A stretch of DNA of 64,000 bases from assembly GCA_965153455.1 (NCBI GenBank), contig OZ234495.1, positions 8,800,875 to 8,864,874 on the forward strand, read 5' to 3'. Below the pieces are notes generated by a model, which was given only the letters and a program-made list of their open reading frames with translations, was not told where the DNA came from and made no database searches. How positions within the stretch are numbered: the first letter of the stretch is position 1; the number at the start of each line of letters is the position of its first letter. Made by a program: the position numbers and the translations under genes. Positions 43,931-57,000 of the stretch are shown piece by piece. This DNA comes from Sphagnum compactum (taxonomy: Eukaryota > Bryophyta > Sphagnopsida > Sphagnales).

Positions 43931-44700
43931 AAATTTGGGTGATACCCATAACATACTATGTTAATAGTTATGGATGCTAGAAAGTTATGTAGCCATCATG
44001 GTACATAAAATCATGCCATGAAAATATTCATAAACTGCTGAGGAGGTTATGTACATGGTTTTTTTAAATAATTAATAATTTATTATAATTTATTATATTA
44101 TTTAATTATTTTTGGGTTGCACTTACATCTTAAAAGGGCAAGCAAGGAGAAAAATAAATAGAATAAAATAAAACAAAAAATGTAGCAGTACATTGTACTT
44201 TTGTACTAGTGGCATTAAGGACCCTTTTGCCAATTTAAAAATATTTCCACTTTAGAGGGTGTAAATTATTTTCTTTTGTAATCATTATTGTAGTGTTTTT
44301 ATTGGCATTAAAGTTTTGGCAGGTTTTTCATCAATAACCCAAGTTTCAATTATTAAAACCCTAACTTATTATTAGGGACCTATCTAGTATCTAGAGAGGG
44401 TAACTAGTTTTAGTACTACTAGACCTAGATCCTCAATCTTCACAAAGAAAGTCAATAATAATAATTTATAAGCCTCCCAAATTAGCAACCAAAAAAAAAA
44501 AAAAAGAAAAAAAAAAAAGTGACTTACTAATAAGTAGGTACTAGGGTTTAGGGTTTAGTAGAAGCTCTTTTTTTTTTTAAAGTTAGTATCAACCTGCAAA
44601 GTTAATACCCATTGCACTCCCTATTCCACTATGCCCAAGACACCTTAATTATGTTATGGGTATCACCCAAAATTTGTTTAAATTAAATGATACCCATAAC
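43931..44700. repeat. Inverted repeat pair built on GTTATGGGTATC
   Basis: 43931-43954 (AAATTTGGGTGATACCCATAACAT) is the reverse complement of 44651-44675, with one extra T in the second. Next to the second copy, GTTATGGGTATC (44653-44664) and GATACCCATAAC (44689-44700) form a perfect 12-bp stem with a 24-nt loop. The 740 bp in between is AT-rich and non-coding. This may be a small foldback element, but no target-site duplication was found. Confidence 0.75.
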
Positions 44701-44950
44701 ACTACTCAGGGGGTTTGTATCATCATTTCAATCTTTACATAGCACACACACAATGGAAAGCAATGATTTGTAACCTCATTGCAAGGGAAGAAGGCCTTGG
44801 TTGAAACAGAGCACCTGCACTGGTCAAAAAAGCCAGTGGGCGGGGTGGTTGTCAGGAACAGATACCCGGAGGTTATCATGGCGGTTATAGGTATAACCTG
44901 GTAGGTACTGGTATCAGGCACTTTTTAAAAACTCTCATACCAGTCTGGTA

Positions 44951-45634
44951 TAGTAAACCCCCCTTTATAATCACCCCCCATTTTTAGTCACATTCTTGTG
45001 TTTGTGTTACACAATTTTTGGTAACCATCCCATTTTAGTAGGAATGTCATTCTTTAGAATCATTTATCACACTTGTTCGTAGCACAAAATATTTGTAACG
45101 CTTTTTTTAAAATGTGACTGTAATGAAGGAAAATCTAGGATAAATATTAGGGTTTTGTAATTTGTAGTTTGGCAATGTTAGTGTTGTTTTGTGTTCAAGT
45201 TGTGCGAACTAACAACAATGAATCTAGTTGAAGAGGGAAAAGAAAACAACTTTTTAATGTAGACAAGCAAAAGATATGCGAACTTGCCAACAAAGTTGAA
45301 ATTTTTAATTAAAAAAATCTAATTGACAAGATACATAAAGCTAATAGTTAAGGAGTTGAAATTCAATGTAAATCATCACATTAAAAAAAGCAAAAATCAC
45401 AACCTTCTTCAAGTCTCTTAATGCATAATAAAACTTATAATAACCCATGTAGGAAATTTAATCAATTGGCACCTTTATTTTAGCATAAAAAGGTTGTTTT
45501 GTAAATGTTTTTTGCCTATAGTCACAACCTTGTAACAATTTAAAGGTAATGTGACCATACACATTTAAATCACAATTTGTTAGCGTCACAAAAAAAATGG
45601 TCACCAAAGGCGTGATTATAAAGGGGGTTTCTTG
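44951..45634. mobile_element. 684-bp MITE with TA target-site duplication
   Basis: The left end, after TA at 44949-44950, reads TAGTAAACCCCCCTTTATAATCAC. The reverse complement of the right end, after TA at 45635-45636, reads CAAGAAACCCCCTTTATAATCAC. These are inverted repeats of about 24 bp with few differences, flanked by TA on both sides. Subterminal parts (GTCAC, ACAATTT, GGT(A/G)ACCAT blocks) are also loosely inverted. There is no coding capacity. TA duplication and such ends fit non-autonomous Tc1/mariner-superfamily elements (pogo/Tigger-like). Confidence 0.78.
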
Positions 45635-45636
45635 TA

Positions 45637-48600
45637 TTAAGTCCAAAGCTGATTTTTGTTTGGCATAAGGCAGGTATGTATCGGTGTTGGCCAGATATTG
45701 AGTTTTTACTTAATTATCAACCCCAATCCAGTTCTCGATATGAAATAACTTGCTTACCAGATCTGAGTATATATGCAGTCATGTCTTAGGCCTTCCAAGT
45801 AGGACCCAAAGAATCTAGTTATCATACTTGTTATAATGAAAAGAAAAAACTTAAATCCAAGATTTTGGATAAAAGGGTGAATTTTTGTTACATCCATTTT
45901 TAGGGATTATGATTACAATGTATCAAAGTAAGAAGACAAGTTAAGCTTGGTGGCGAGTACTTTACATCTAATGAAAACATTAGATTTTTTATTACAATAT
46001 TTGCGCATATATGCGTTGGAGATTTTGAAGGAAGGGCCACATTTTAGCCCATTGATGAATATTTTATCTTAGTTGAATCCAAGCTTAAAGGTACTTGGAG
46101 ATGGTAGCTTGTTGTCATAGGAGATAGACCTTCTATAACAAGCATGTACCAACCAAAATTAAAGGTAGGATGTGATGGTTAAAAGATGATGACGTAATGA
46201 GGATCCCATGTTTCATTTAAGTCTTGATGATCTATAATTGGGAGGCAAAAAGATTCATATTCAGATTGTCAAATTGAAGTCATGTTTATTAAAAAAATGA
46301 AGTTTAGAAAGATAAAGTTACATGGAAGCAAGGATTGAGTTGGATTAAAAGATGAAAGTTTTGATTTTATGTTTGGTGAAAAATTGCATGAGTAATTAGA
46401 AACAAGAAAAGGACTTGGGTCATTGGTTATCATATTATAATTGTTAATTAAAATATGTCAAGAAAAAAAAAAGTTTAGTAAAAGAGAGTTGTAAGGAATT
46501 AAGGATCAAGTTGAGTTTGAAAGTGAAATTAGCAAATCATTAAGGTGATATTTTAATAAAAGACCCAAAAACAACGATAAATTGTGGAAGTTTCATCCAA
46601 CCCACCTTTCATTAGTTTTTTAATGTTGAAAAATAGGTACTAGGTAGTTCCAATTGATAGTGAGGGGACAGTTGCATTTGAGAATGAAGAAGTAAAATTG
46701 AATTTGATAACGAGGAGGCAATTTTATGAAAATATTGAATTTTAAGAAATTGATTCCTAATCAATTAATATTGTGTAATTGTAGATGTGTGCGTGAAAAT
46801 TTTAACAAAGAAAAAACTCTTTTTTTAGTTAATAATTGACCTAAACTATAAAATTGATGGTTCTCAACAAGATATTTTTAAAATGATTTTATACATACCA
46901 GATGGGTTTTTCCTCTAAAAATAAATAACCTAATGATAATTTATTTGATAGAACCTTTTAGCAAATTGATACTAGGTGAGTACTAGAAATTTGAAAAAAT
47001 CTAGATATTTGATACCTTGTGTAAGTGAAAATTTCAAAATAGGAAATAATTGGCTTGGGGTATATATATATATATATATATGTATATGGCCAACATTAGT
47101 ATTGCCTTGGGGCATGCATGATTAGCATGTTCTTCAATATGCATATTCATAATAGTGTTATATACTTAACAATTGTAAAAAAAACCTAATTAAAAAAAAA
47201 ACTTCGAAGAGACAAAAAAAGAACCCCAAATTTTGGGGGGTTGCTTCAAAACATTAAAAATACCTTGACCTTAGACCCAATTACCTTGGGTGAGTTGGCA
47301 CCAATATTGGTACCATGGTAAACCCTTAAATTTTATTTAAATTATTTCCAACTATTACAAATATCCAATGCTCAGATTAAATCACAATTTAAAAGTCCAA
47401 ATCTAACATTTTTGGGGTTTGATATGGCGACTAAGAGACCTCATTCAAAAACTTGAAAATACCAATGTGGGTAGTGGTTCACCTTGGCTAGATTCAATCA
47501 AGGTCTTTGAATCCAAATTTAAGAATTTTGCAGGGTAAATATAGCCTCGTAGAGGCCTCACTCAAAAAGGTGTAGGTATAAGTGTAGGTGCTGGTGCATG
47601 TTGATCCCTAGAGGAGAAGTGAAGTAGAATTTGTGTAGGGCAAGGGTTTACTAAGGTGGAATGCTAAGACATTCCCCAAATAGGTACTTAAAAGGCTTAT
47701 GAAAAGGGGGTTATAGTAATAATATGTTCAAGGGTTAATTTCAAAGAGACCTTTTACCAACCATTATTAAATAGTTTGTGTTTTCAAAAATTAAATTAAA
47801 CTTAATATTATGTTATCCAACAAAACACCCATTTCTTGTTTGGAAAGGATCCCTTTGTTTTTGCATTTCTTTGAAGAGTCCAACCCCCAACCAAAACCCT
47901 TGACATCTTTTGGAGGTCAACTCATAGTAAAATAAGTTATGTTGTGAATGCTTTCAAATGTCCTCATTAGCAACATTTTTTTTTGTGTTTAAAAATCGCC
48001 AAGAAGTTACCCAGGATTTGAACATGTGACTTGTAGGCTTGAAAAATGATTAATATTTTTTTTTTAAATTGCCAAACACTAGGGTTTTGAATAGTGACAT
48101 AGTGGCGCCACCCAACCCATCACTATCACCATCGTCGCTCTTTCACACAACTTAGAGGAGGTTTTCACTTTTTAAGCTCTTTTCAAATGCTATAATAACA
48201 CATTTTCAACCTCTGATTTTTTGTGTAACTATTGCATATAAAAATAAATTCAACATGTGTAGCCAAGGGTGTTTATATGGATCTAAATTCTATAGAAGTT
48301 GTTGATTTAATGAAGCTTCAACAATAAAGTTGTATAATGTACTCATTGTTGAACTTCAAAGCTTTTGGAAATGATATTGACATTGAGTAATGAAGACATA
48401 ACACCCATGTATGGGAGGTGGATCCACAAGATTGTTCGTCAATCACAAATTGTTCATCATTCACGAAATGTGGTTGTTGATGGTTGTTAATCAAAGCCTG
48501 GAAGCAAGCAGTAGTGAGTTCAAGTAGTCATGTGCGAAGTCTTTAAACTTTGAAGTTTCAAGGTATGTCAATTTTATTTCTTCCAACTTCTAAGTTTTTG

Positions 48601-48640
48601 TGCATTTATGTGAGTCACGGGTCTTGTGAGGAATGTGATT
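45637..48640. other. AT-rich intergenic DNA, no gene recognised
   Basis: Many A/T runs and a TA microsatellite at 47063-47082. No conserved protein, RNA gene or clear transposon was seen. Confidence 0.4.
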
Positions 48641-49560
48641 AATATGTAAAGTTCTAGTTTTTGTGAATGAACGATTTGTAATGATTAAGAGGGAATGTAT
48701 CTGTGATCATGAATCGTGAGTGACTGTGAGGTTGTGTCTTCATGAACAATTAGGAGGGAATGTGAGTAATAATGAAGTTGAGTGAGAGATTGTGAGCTTT
48801 GAATGAAGGATTGTGAGTGTGAATGTTTAATTTTGATTTGTGACCATGAGAATTTACGTATATGTTGTGAATATGAATGTGAGTGTCTACATTGTGAGTG
48901 TCTGCATTTGTGTTGTGAGCATGAATGTGAGTGTTTGTGTCATGAATGTTTGCATCTGCATTGTGAACATGAATGTATGTGTATGCATCTATGTCTGAGC
49001 ATGAATGTTTGTGTTTGTGTTTGGGCCTAAACACGAATGTCTATGTTTGCATCTGCATTGTGAGCATGAGTGTTTGTGTATACGTTATGAGCATGCGCGA
49101 TATGGGAAGTTTGTGAACCAAAGGAACATGTATGATTTGGGAAATTTGTGAGCGATTACGAGGAAGTGTGAATGATTTGATTATGCATGATTATAAGTGT
49201 TGAGTGAACATGAATGACTGTGAGTAAATGTGAGCATTGAAAAAACATAAACGACTGTGAGCAACTATGAGCGACTATGAACATCTATCAGTGATTGTGG
49301 ATGTCTATGAACATGAGTGACTGTGAATGATTATGAACATCAAGCAAACATGAATAATTGTGAGATTATTGAACAATATTTGTGAATGGTTTGTGAATGT
49401 GAGTAAGGAGTGATATGTGAGTGAGAATGAGGACCGATCTATGAGTGAGAGCAAATAAAGATTTGTGAATGAAAACAAATAGTGATTTATGACTGAGTGT
49501 AAGGAACGATTGAAGGTAAGGAACAATCTATGAGTGATGAGTGATATGTGAGTGAATGAT
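48640..49560 (+). repeat. Degenerate GAATG/GTGAG-rich low-complexity tract
   Basis: About 900 bp dominated by variants of TGTGAGCATGAATGTGAGTG and related GTGA/ATGA words, densest at 48790-49060. Frames on both strands through the dense part give Cys-Glu-rich (+) or His-Asn-Thr-rich (-) strings, as expected from the repeat. It is probably an old minisatellite, located just before the hAT-like remnant. Confidence 0.7.
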
Positions 49561-49739
49561 CTATTAATGACAAAAATTTTGGAACAATTTGTGCATTTTT
49601 TGTGACTGACAATGTTTCCTTTGTGGTTAATCCCAACCAATTTTTAATTAAAACCCATCTTCCTTATTGAGGCTCAGGCTCATCCTAAATCAAATGCCTC
49701 ACAACTTGTAGAAGAGCCCTTAAGTTTAAGCCCAGTAAT

Positions 49740-51910
49740 GAAGGAAAAAAACAAGATCATGATGGTGTGCGACACTTTCAAGATAAGTGGGCCACGTGTT
49801 TTCTTTGGGTAAAATTTGTGGTAGACTGCAAAGGTAATGTGCATAAGGTATGTTGTGTTATTTGTTCAAAGGTAGAAGGCAAGGAAAAGTTTTTTATTCC
49901 GAAACTCGATAACCTATTGAAACATGTAGGTCACTACAAAGCCAAAGTTGTTGGTCTAGGGGTGGAGGTAGGTGCTTTCTATTTCAATGGTAAGTGCTAG
50001 TATGCACAAAATGAACGACTATGCATTAGTTCTAAACATCATTTTAATTTTTATTTAATTACCTCTAAAATTCCACAAGAAAAGAAAAGAAAAATTGTCT
50101 AACTTGTTTCAGTCTACCATTTATTGTTTAGGTCAAACTATGACAAATTTTGAAGGTTTGAAAGATCTCTCATTATGCTTAAGGTCAAACACATTCCTAC
50201 AAAACATTGGACTGATTTCACAAGGTGGGGCAAAGTTGAATCCATGAATGAGTTATTGATGGAATCCATTCAAAATGTTGTTGTCGCTACAAATTTCATA
50301 TCTGTCAATGCTGATGAGGTCATCGCAATAGATAATACATCTTGGATTTCTTTGCATTTATACGTTGTTCAAGGTTGGAAACAAACTCCACTTTTGGCTT
50401 TTGTGGAGAAGGTGGGTGTGTACGGGACAACTAAAACATTTTTCATTTGATGCTCACTGCCATGGTCACATTTGGGGGTTTGAGTGTTGAGCAATTGGGA
50501 GCCAAGCTCATTTCAATGGGTTATGATGGCAATAGTGTGTTTCAAGGTGCTAGAGTTGGTGTCATTACACAAATGAAAGAAAATGTGGTTCCATTTTTTA
50601 TGGGAATACATTATTTTGTTCATTGAACCAACTTGGTTGCGTTGGTTTGATCAAACCTAAGTTTGTTGTTCCATTGGAAGCCCTCTTGCATGCTTTATAT
50701 GAGTTTTTCCCCCATTCACCTAAAAAATTCATTGAATTTTAGAGCTTGTGTGATGTGCTTACAAAGAAAGGAAACAAACTACAAAGAAACATGAAAATTA
50801 GATGGATTAGCATGTTGTATCTTGTGAAACATGTGATGGAACATTATCGACATTTAATTGCAAAGATGCATGATGACGCTTTAAGGAACAACACAACCAT
50901 TGAAAAATTGAACCTCCTTTGTGACTTGGAGTTAATTTTTGGTTTGCATGCCATTTTGCCACTTTTGGGTTGCGTGTATACTTTGATCGAGTTTGCATAG
51001 TTTCACAACGTATTTGTTTGTGATTTTATTGATGTAATGAAGATCTGCCAATTAGAGTTTTATTGGTTTACAACGATCCTTACAATAAATTTGATGACCT
51101 TACATTTAATGAGTTGAAGGCTCTTGAGACGTTCACCAACAAAAAATTGCCAATGAGTTGATGTGTAGACTTCAATGGTGAGGAAGTTGATTACCTTATT
51201 ATTGAATTTTTTAATTCTAGGTATTATGTGAACTAGCGGTCTTGTGAGAGGGGATGTTAGACCTATGTTGAAGCCAGATTTTCCCAAGGTTTTTGCTCAT
51301 GTGAAGAAATCTTGTGAAAATGCTGCCAAGTCTTTGGTCCATGAACTGGATGGGAGATTCCCAAACCATGATCTTATGTTGGCATTAGGTGTGATCTACC
51401 TTAATTTTTGGGTTGATCACCCCAATGATGTTTTCCATTAGCATTTGATTGTCATCAAGGCTCCTTACTCTATGCTTCACAAGGTGGGAAAATAGGGGGT
51501 TATTGTGAAAGTTTTCCTAGATGGCCATGTTTTGGATGTGCATTGTTTTTTTTTAAAGACAACAATGGTTGCAAACAGTGAAGTTGTCATGAAAGAGGTT
51601 TCTCTTGTGAATTTTGTCGCTCGATATGGACCAAAATCAATGTTTCTTCCTCAAGTGCAAGCTTTCAAAATTCATAAAGCTTGCTAAAATTGCATGTGTT
51701 CCAATCCTTGGATCTGTGAAAGACAAATGTTGTTTTTCAGCAATGGCATTCATGAAAAATAAATTGAAAAGCCGATTGATTTGCCACTTGGATTTGTGCA
51801 CTTGTTTTTATGCACAACAATTTTATAGTATTGAGAATTTCCATTACCAAGAGGCCATGATGCGGTGGAAGAATACAAAATCACGATATTGTTTTGATGC
51901 TTAAAGGCAG
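49740..51910 (+). pseudogene. hAT-like transposase, degenerate but nearly full length
   Basis: Pieces in order on one strand. 49767-50000: a zinc-finger-type start (VCCVICSKVEGKEKFF, LDNLLKHVGHYKAK) of BED/TTF kind. 50175-50450: ISVNADEVIAIDNTSWISLHLYVVQGWK, with the acidic pair typical of the hAT catalytic region. 50580-50640: PFFMGIHYFVH.TNLVAL. 50746-51000: RNMKIRWISMLYLVKHVMEHYRHLIAKMH, the R-W-x-S-M-L block. 51244-51440 and 51614-51904 hold C-terminal parts. Stops and frame changes separate the pieces, so it is inactive. It belongs to the same kind of element as the fragment at 13.5 kb. Confidence 0.78.
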
Positions 51911-53510
51911 ATGGCTTATTTTTTGAAGCAACCACTTTTTTTTTATGTCGCACACATTTTGATGGGCCAATTTTCTTTCTAGACAAACTTCTAGTGAATT
52001 GGGTTGGATTATAGGTATAAAATTGTGTCATCTTTTTTGTTGAATCACACATGGCACAAGCTTTTAGAAGTTAGCTAGTCATTGTAAAACAAATTTGATT
52101 GATGTTTTAAAAGGTCTATGTGGCATGCATGTGTGTTTGGTAGGTATGGAATGCAGCCAAGTGGAGCGGGGTAGCTTCAAGTTTTCAATTCTTGGGGATG
52201 TTTTTTGGATTGTTGTTTGAAGTTGGACTTTTTTTTAGGGTTGGGTTGAGGTGAAATATGGGTTCAAGCACATTGCTATTGTACATGGGCAAAGTCTCTT
52301 TTGAGAGTGGGGTTCAACTCCCGTATGAGTGTTTGGAAGTTGGAAATAGTATTGAATGTGCATCGGGTAGTTGATTTCTAATTTTATCTATCTTTTTAGT
52401 ATTGCACATTGTCTAGTTTTTTCAATTTCTTTGATACATTCATCACCAATCCTCACAATTTGCATGTGTTTGAATTGCCAAATGTTTGCTCTAAGATTAA
52501 GCCAAATAGCCAAACTAGGTTTTCAAAAATTTATTTGAATAGCCAAAAACTTGCTCTTATAATAGCCATGATAGTCGATCACATGACCATGTAAAATTTT
52601 ATTAGCCACATTTTCCAACTACAAAATTTGACAAAGACTCATATTGCACATTCTGCCTGGCTAAGTGGAGCCACTCCAGCAACTTTCAAAAGTTGAAAAA
52701 AAAAAAAAAAAAACGCTGCTCATGAGCCCATTAGACTGAAAATCCATCCAATCAGGGCACGGATAAGTCATAATAAATGCTACCCACCAACCCCCTGCTG
52801 GCTGAGGCTATCCTTTCACCTCAATTGCTTCCTTTGTTACCTTTGGGAAGAAACCAAAGGTACTCATGAATTGAGCTCACACCCAAAAGAAGAATTTTTG
52901 AAATTAAAAAATTTAAAAGAATAATAATTTTTCATTTTCTTGATAAATGTAAAAATCAACATCATTTTTGTAAAAATTCCAAGAATTCAAGAATTTCTTG
53001 ATAAATCTTCAATTTAGAGATTCAAAGAAGCCAATTTTTAAATATCAGGCATTTATGAAGGGGGTTGCAAGTTGCAAGGAGGGGATGATGTAATAAGAAG
53101 AAGGGGTCCATGACTTCTTAGCCAAAAAAGGAATTACTTAGCCAAAAACATTTTGTTTTTTTTGGGTTTTCCAAAAGAGGAACAAAAAAAAGCTTAGCAT
53201 ATACTCCAACTGCTGGCGTCATTAAATGGGGTTGTGGTACACTTATTGATGTGCTATATATATAAAAGGACATTGAATTTAAGTAGTGTGGTATTAAAGG
53301 CACAACAACAACCCTTTTTACCACAATGTACTTAAAATCCATCATCATGAGCGCCTAAGGTGCTGAAGCATGTGAATGTTGCTTTTTTTTGGCTTCAAGA
53401 AAATTAAATTTCTGCCCACTTTTAGTTTTTGGCAAAACCAGATGCTAGATAGACGCTGGGTAGGTTTTTTTTATAAAAATAAAATATTTTAAATTTTAAA
53501 TTTTTCTTAA
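51911..53510. other. Intergenic DNA, no gene recognised
   Basis: AT-rich. An A run of about 20 lies at 52695-52714, and a TATA-like TATATATAAAAGG at 53256-53268 is not followed by any coding sequence I can recognise. Confidence 0.4.
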
Positions 53511-54160
53511 TTTTGTGATATAGCCATACTGGTGATCTTCCACAAGAGGAATTAGCCAAATTTTGGCTACAGGTCAGAGAGGAAAGTAGAAAGTTTTAAG
53601 AGACCCACTATATCTTGATTCTTGGTGATCTGCTTTAGAACCTTATTGCCTAAATATGGCGGTATGATGGAATTTTTTTTTAAAAAAAATTCCTCTAAAT
53701 CTGGTGACTTTGGTACACTTTTTTTTTTTCACAAAATCCTTTGTTTGTTCCCAAGATGGGTTTTTTTGTGGGGTGTGATGTAGCTGACATGGTGATCATC
53801 CATAAGATGATTTAGCCAGATTTGGAAATTAAAAAATAAGAAAGTAGAAAAAAAATCTAGAATCTTCTATATTTTTGGCTACCTGTTGCAACTTAGAATC
53901 TGGCAATTTAAGAAAAAGAAAAGAAAGAGTTTTCTCAAAATTTGGCCACTGGCCACTAAAAAAAAACTCAAAAAAACACTAAAACTTAGCCAATTAAAAA
54001 AAAATGCAATGTGGCTGGAAATTTGAGTTTTCGCCGAAAGCAAAATTTCACTGGAAAAGAATTTTTAAAAAAAGAAAAGAAAACACACTGTTCCCAAGTT
54101 TGCAAAAAATTGCTGAAGAAGAAAAATAAAAATGTGGATGCTGGGTCCCCCTTTATAATT
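53511..54160 (+). repeat. Dispersed repeat B, two direct copies
   Basis: Copy cores at 53511-53572 (TTTTGTGATATAGCC, TGGTGATCTTCCA, TTAGCCAAATTTTGGCTAC) and 53773-53827 (GTGTGATGTAGCTGACATGG, TGATCATCCATAAGATGATTTAGCC). After the second core, similarity to 57690-57990 continues: TATATTTTTGGCTAC, TTAGAATCTGGCA, then AAAATTTGG, TTCACTGG/TTCACCAC and TTCCCAAG/GTCCCAAGG. The full unit is therefore at least 350 bp. It is non-coding. Confidence 0.72.
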
Positions 54161-54611
54161 ATATATATATATGATTTTATTTTTTATTTTTTATTTTTTT
54201 TGGGGAAGTAATTTGAAAGCAAATTTTTTATAAATTAATAAAAGAATAAAAAATTTCCAGCCTACATGTTCCCATGTGGTTCATTGCATATAGTCATCAC
54301 AAGGGCAATTATTATATGAGTGGAAACTAGAATCATGTTGCAACCTAAAACTGGCCCAACAACAACAACAACAACACTGGTATGAACTGTGAACTCTCAA
54401 GTGTAACAGTCGTCCTAGAGCATTTCTGCATTATATGAGAACCAGAATGAGGACCCATTGATTCATGGGGGAGAACTAGAACTCTGGCCAACCACTGGTA
54501 TGAAGTATGAAGTTTGAACTCAATCAAGTGTGAGGACTTGGCCCAGGACCTTCTTCTACTTGTTCTTCGTCTTCTTCTGCAAGAAAGCTTGAAAAACCTC
54601 AAACGAACAAA

Positions 54612-54958
54612 CAAAAAGCAACAAAGGAAAAACAAGGGGGTGTGTCAATTACATTGTGGCCTTGCCATTTTACATTAAAAAGTATCTTACTTGGCGAAAG
54701 AAGAATTATGGAAAGCTCAAAGATTTCACCATGCAAAAATATAATCTTCAAAAAATAAAAAAAAATCCTCTAAAAAGAAACCAAAATCCTGCAAGATATT
54801 ATAACTCTATTATAACTAATCTCAAGTTTTAACACAAGCCAAAATATTATTATCTTTCAGAAATGCTCAATTAAAAATAGACCTATTATTAACTAGGGGC
54901 CAAATTCCCTTAAGCTACTATACTCTATAATGAATCTAAACACAATAATATCCTTGCC
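54612..54958 (-). repeat. Dispersed repeat A, copy 2 (inverted relative to copy 1)
   Basis: About 347 bp; its reverse complement matches 15060-15369 block for block, including GGCAAGGATATT at one end and TGGCAAGGCCACAATGT followed by GACACACCCC near the other. The two copies differ by small indels and substitutions. Confidence 0.85.
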
Positions 54959-55024
54959 TAGCCAAAAAACAGAGGTTAGACTTCTGCAAGGCGGCTGCTG
55001 TTGTTGCTGCTGTCACTTGATTGC

Positions 55025-55235
55025 CTAAACCTACCTGATCAATGCCAGCAGCAGCAGCAGCAGCCACAGAGAGAGAGAGAGAGAGAGAGAGTGTGTGTGT
55101 GTTTGTTTGTGTGTGCCAGAACATAATACAACTCTGAGCTGGGTTTGGAACTTGAATCCAAATGAGACCCAAAACCATAACTTTCAAGTGAAAGAATTTT
55201 GGTGGTGTTGAGAGCGAGAGAGAGAGAGAGAGTAA
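55025..55235. repeat. Cluster of microsatellites (CAG, GA, GT)
   Basis: A run of about six CAG units (55043-55060), two GA runs (55067-55091 and 55211-55231) and a GTGTGTTT run. They give Leu/Ser- or Ala-rich random frames only. Confidence 0.85.
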
Positions 55236-55639
55236 TGATACTGCATAATAATACTCAATTATTAGTGAAAAATTGACCACATATGAGCTAGTTGGATTTG
55301 TGTCAGAAATTCAGAATAATGCAAACCAATTCAAACCCCCCCAAAAAAAATTGGGAATTTTTTTTTTCTGTAGTGTAAAATTCAACTAATTTTTCTATTT
55401 TTTTGGGGAGGAAATGCCAGTTTTTATCATATATATATATATATAAATTTGAGAAAAGGAAAAAAACAATCTGATTCTGAGAATTCTTTCACTTGTAGGC
55501 AAAAACAAAAATGCAACACCATTTTTGTCTGAAATGGCAGTGCAAAAAATCTGGCCCTGTACAAATATTCGATACATTCATTCATTCATTCATTCGGGGC
55601 AAAACAAATTGTCTGCTTAATTCCTCTTGAAACTCTGTC

Positions 55640-56361
55640 AAACTCTCTCTCTGCTCTGTCTATATTACCTGAAAAACTGACATGACTTACAAGAGCCTCT
55701 TCTTCTTCTTCGGGAACATGATCAGGTCAGGCAGGACTCAAACACCTTCTTCTGCATACTTACATAATAGTTCCATAACTATGCCACCTACCATTGAACA
55801 TACATACAAAAACACACACACACACACATATATAGCTGGAGCCTTGTAAAGTACTCGGGAGAAATTTGCTAGTGTATTTTGGAAGGGCACACCTTATGTA
55901 CTAAAATAATGCCTCCTCAAAAAAAATTGGCAGTACCTTGACCTACAAAATAGGCCATTTACTTACTCCCTCCTAAGTAGCTAAGAGACCTCCTTGTTGT
56001 TGTAGGAATAAGGTGCCTCTCACTCCTACTCCCCTATCTAGTGTGATTGATCTATGTATGTTGTTTAGGCTTATGATAATATTCACCTCTTTCTTCCAAT
56101 GCATAAGGCTCCAATGGGTGAGGGACATTTCTGAAATGCGGGGCTTGACTTGGCTAATAGCACTTCATCCTAAGCCCCTTGTACTTCAGGAATGCCCACC
56201 CCCCTTATGGGTCCTTACCTTGCAATTTGGACTCCACTACCACCTCATCATAGGCCCCTTATTTCAGGATTGCACCCTCCTTGGGACCTTACACTAAAGT
56301 TCTCATATATGGTGCTTGCTTGTTTGGTCTTCTTTCCTACCCACCCCAACTACCCAACGGT

Positions 56362-56401
<40 letters not shown>

Positions 56402-57000
56402 CAATTTTTTGATATTGGAAAAAATAACAAACTTAGTCAAATTTACATTAGAAAAATGAAAGTTTCCCAATTTGTTTTTCAAAAAAATTAAAAAATCATA
56501 ATGTTCCCCCCCTCCCCCCCCCCCAAACATTGAAACTACCTCCACTTTATTATGCCTTTCCCCTTGATAATAGTTTTTGTTACAATTTTGGGTGTGGTCA
56601 TTCTTAGCTGGTGGAGTTGAAAACCAAGACAAAATGGAAACATGCCAAACTCTTTCTACACTAAAACACCAACTTACTTACAATAAAGTGGAAGAAATGA
56701 GAGGGATAAATGAAAGCAACACAAGTTGTTCTATCAAGGTTGGTTGTTGGTTCCACCCTAGTTTAAATGCTTTCAAAACCCTAATTATAAAAAATTTAAA
56801 ATAAAATGAATCAAGAAGTACTAACACCAATGGTGTGTACTAAATAGATAGGAAATGACAATGGAAACCTGGAGGAGGGAGAGCCCACAAAATTACATAC
56901 CTACATACCTAGTACCCTAGGGCCTATGTATGTATGTATGTATGTATGTATGTATGTGTGTGTGTATACCTTGTGCCCTAGGGCCTAGGTATGTATGTAT
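55640..57000. repeat. Intergenic DNA with mononucleotide and GTAT tracts
   Basis: A run of 38 T lies at 56364-56401 and a broken C run at 56506-56524. GTAT tetranucleotide arrays lie at about 56924-56957 and 56990-57006, each preceded by CCCTAGGGCCTA, so the flank and array were duplicated together. No gene was seen; the frames near 56.0-56.5 kb look random. Confidence 0.75.

Noticed and set aside
48750-49034. Cys/Glu-rich (+) and His/Asn/Thr-rich (-) open frames that look like metal-binding repeats
   Set aside because: Both come from the same degenerate GTGAG/GAATG tract, with no conserved domain and no start context.
52290-52330. GGGGTTCAACTCCC, resembling the T arm of a tRNA
   Set aside because: The arm does not pair well over five base pairs, and no D arm, anticodon arm or acceptor stem could be fitted upstream.
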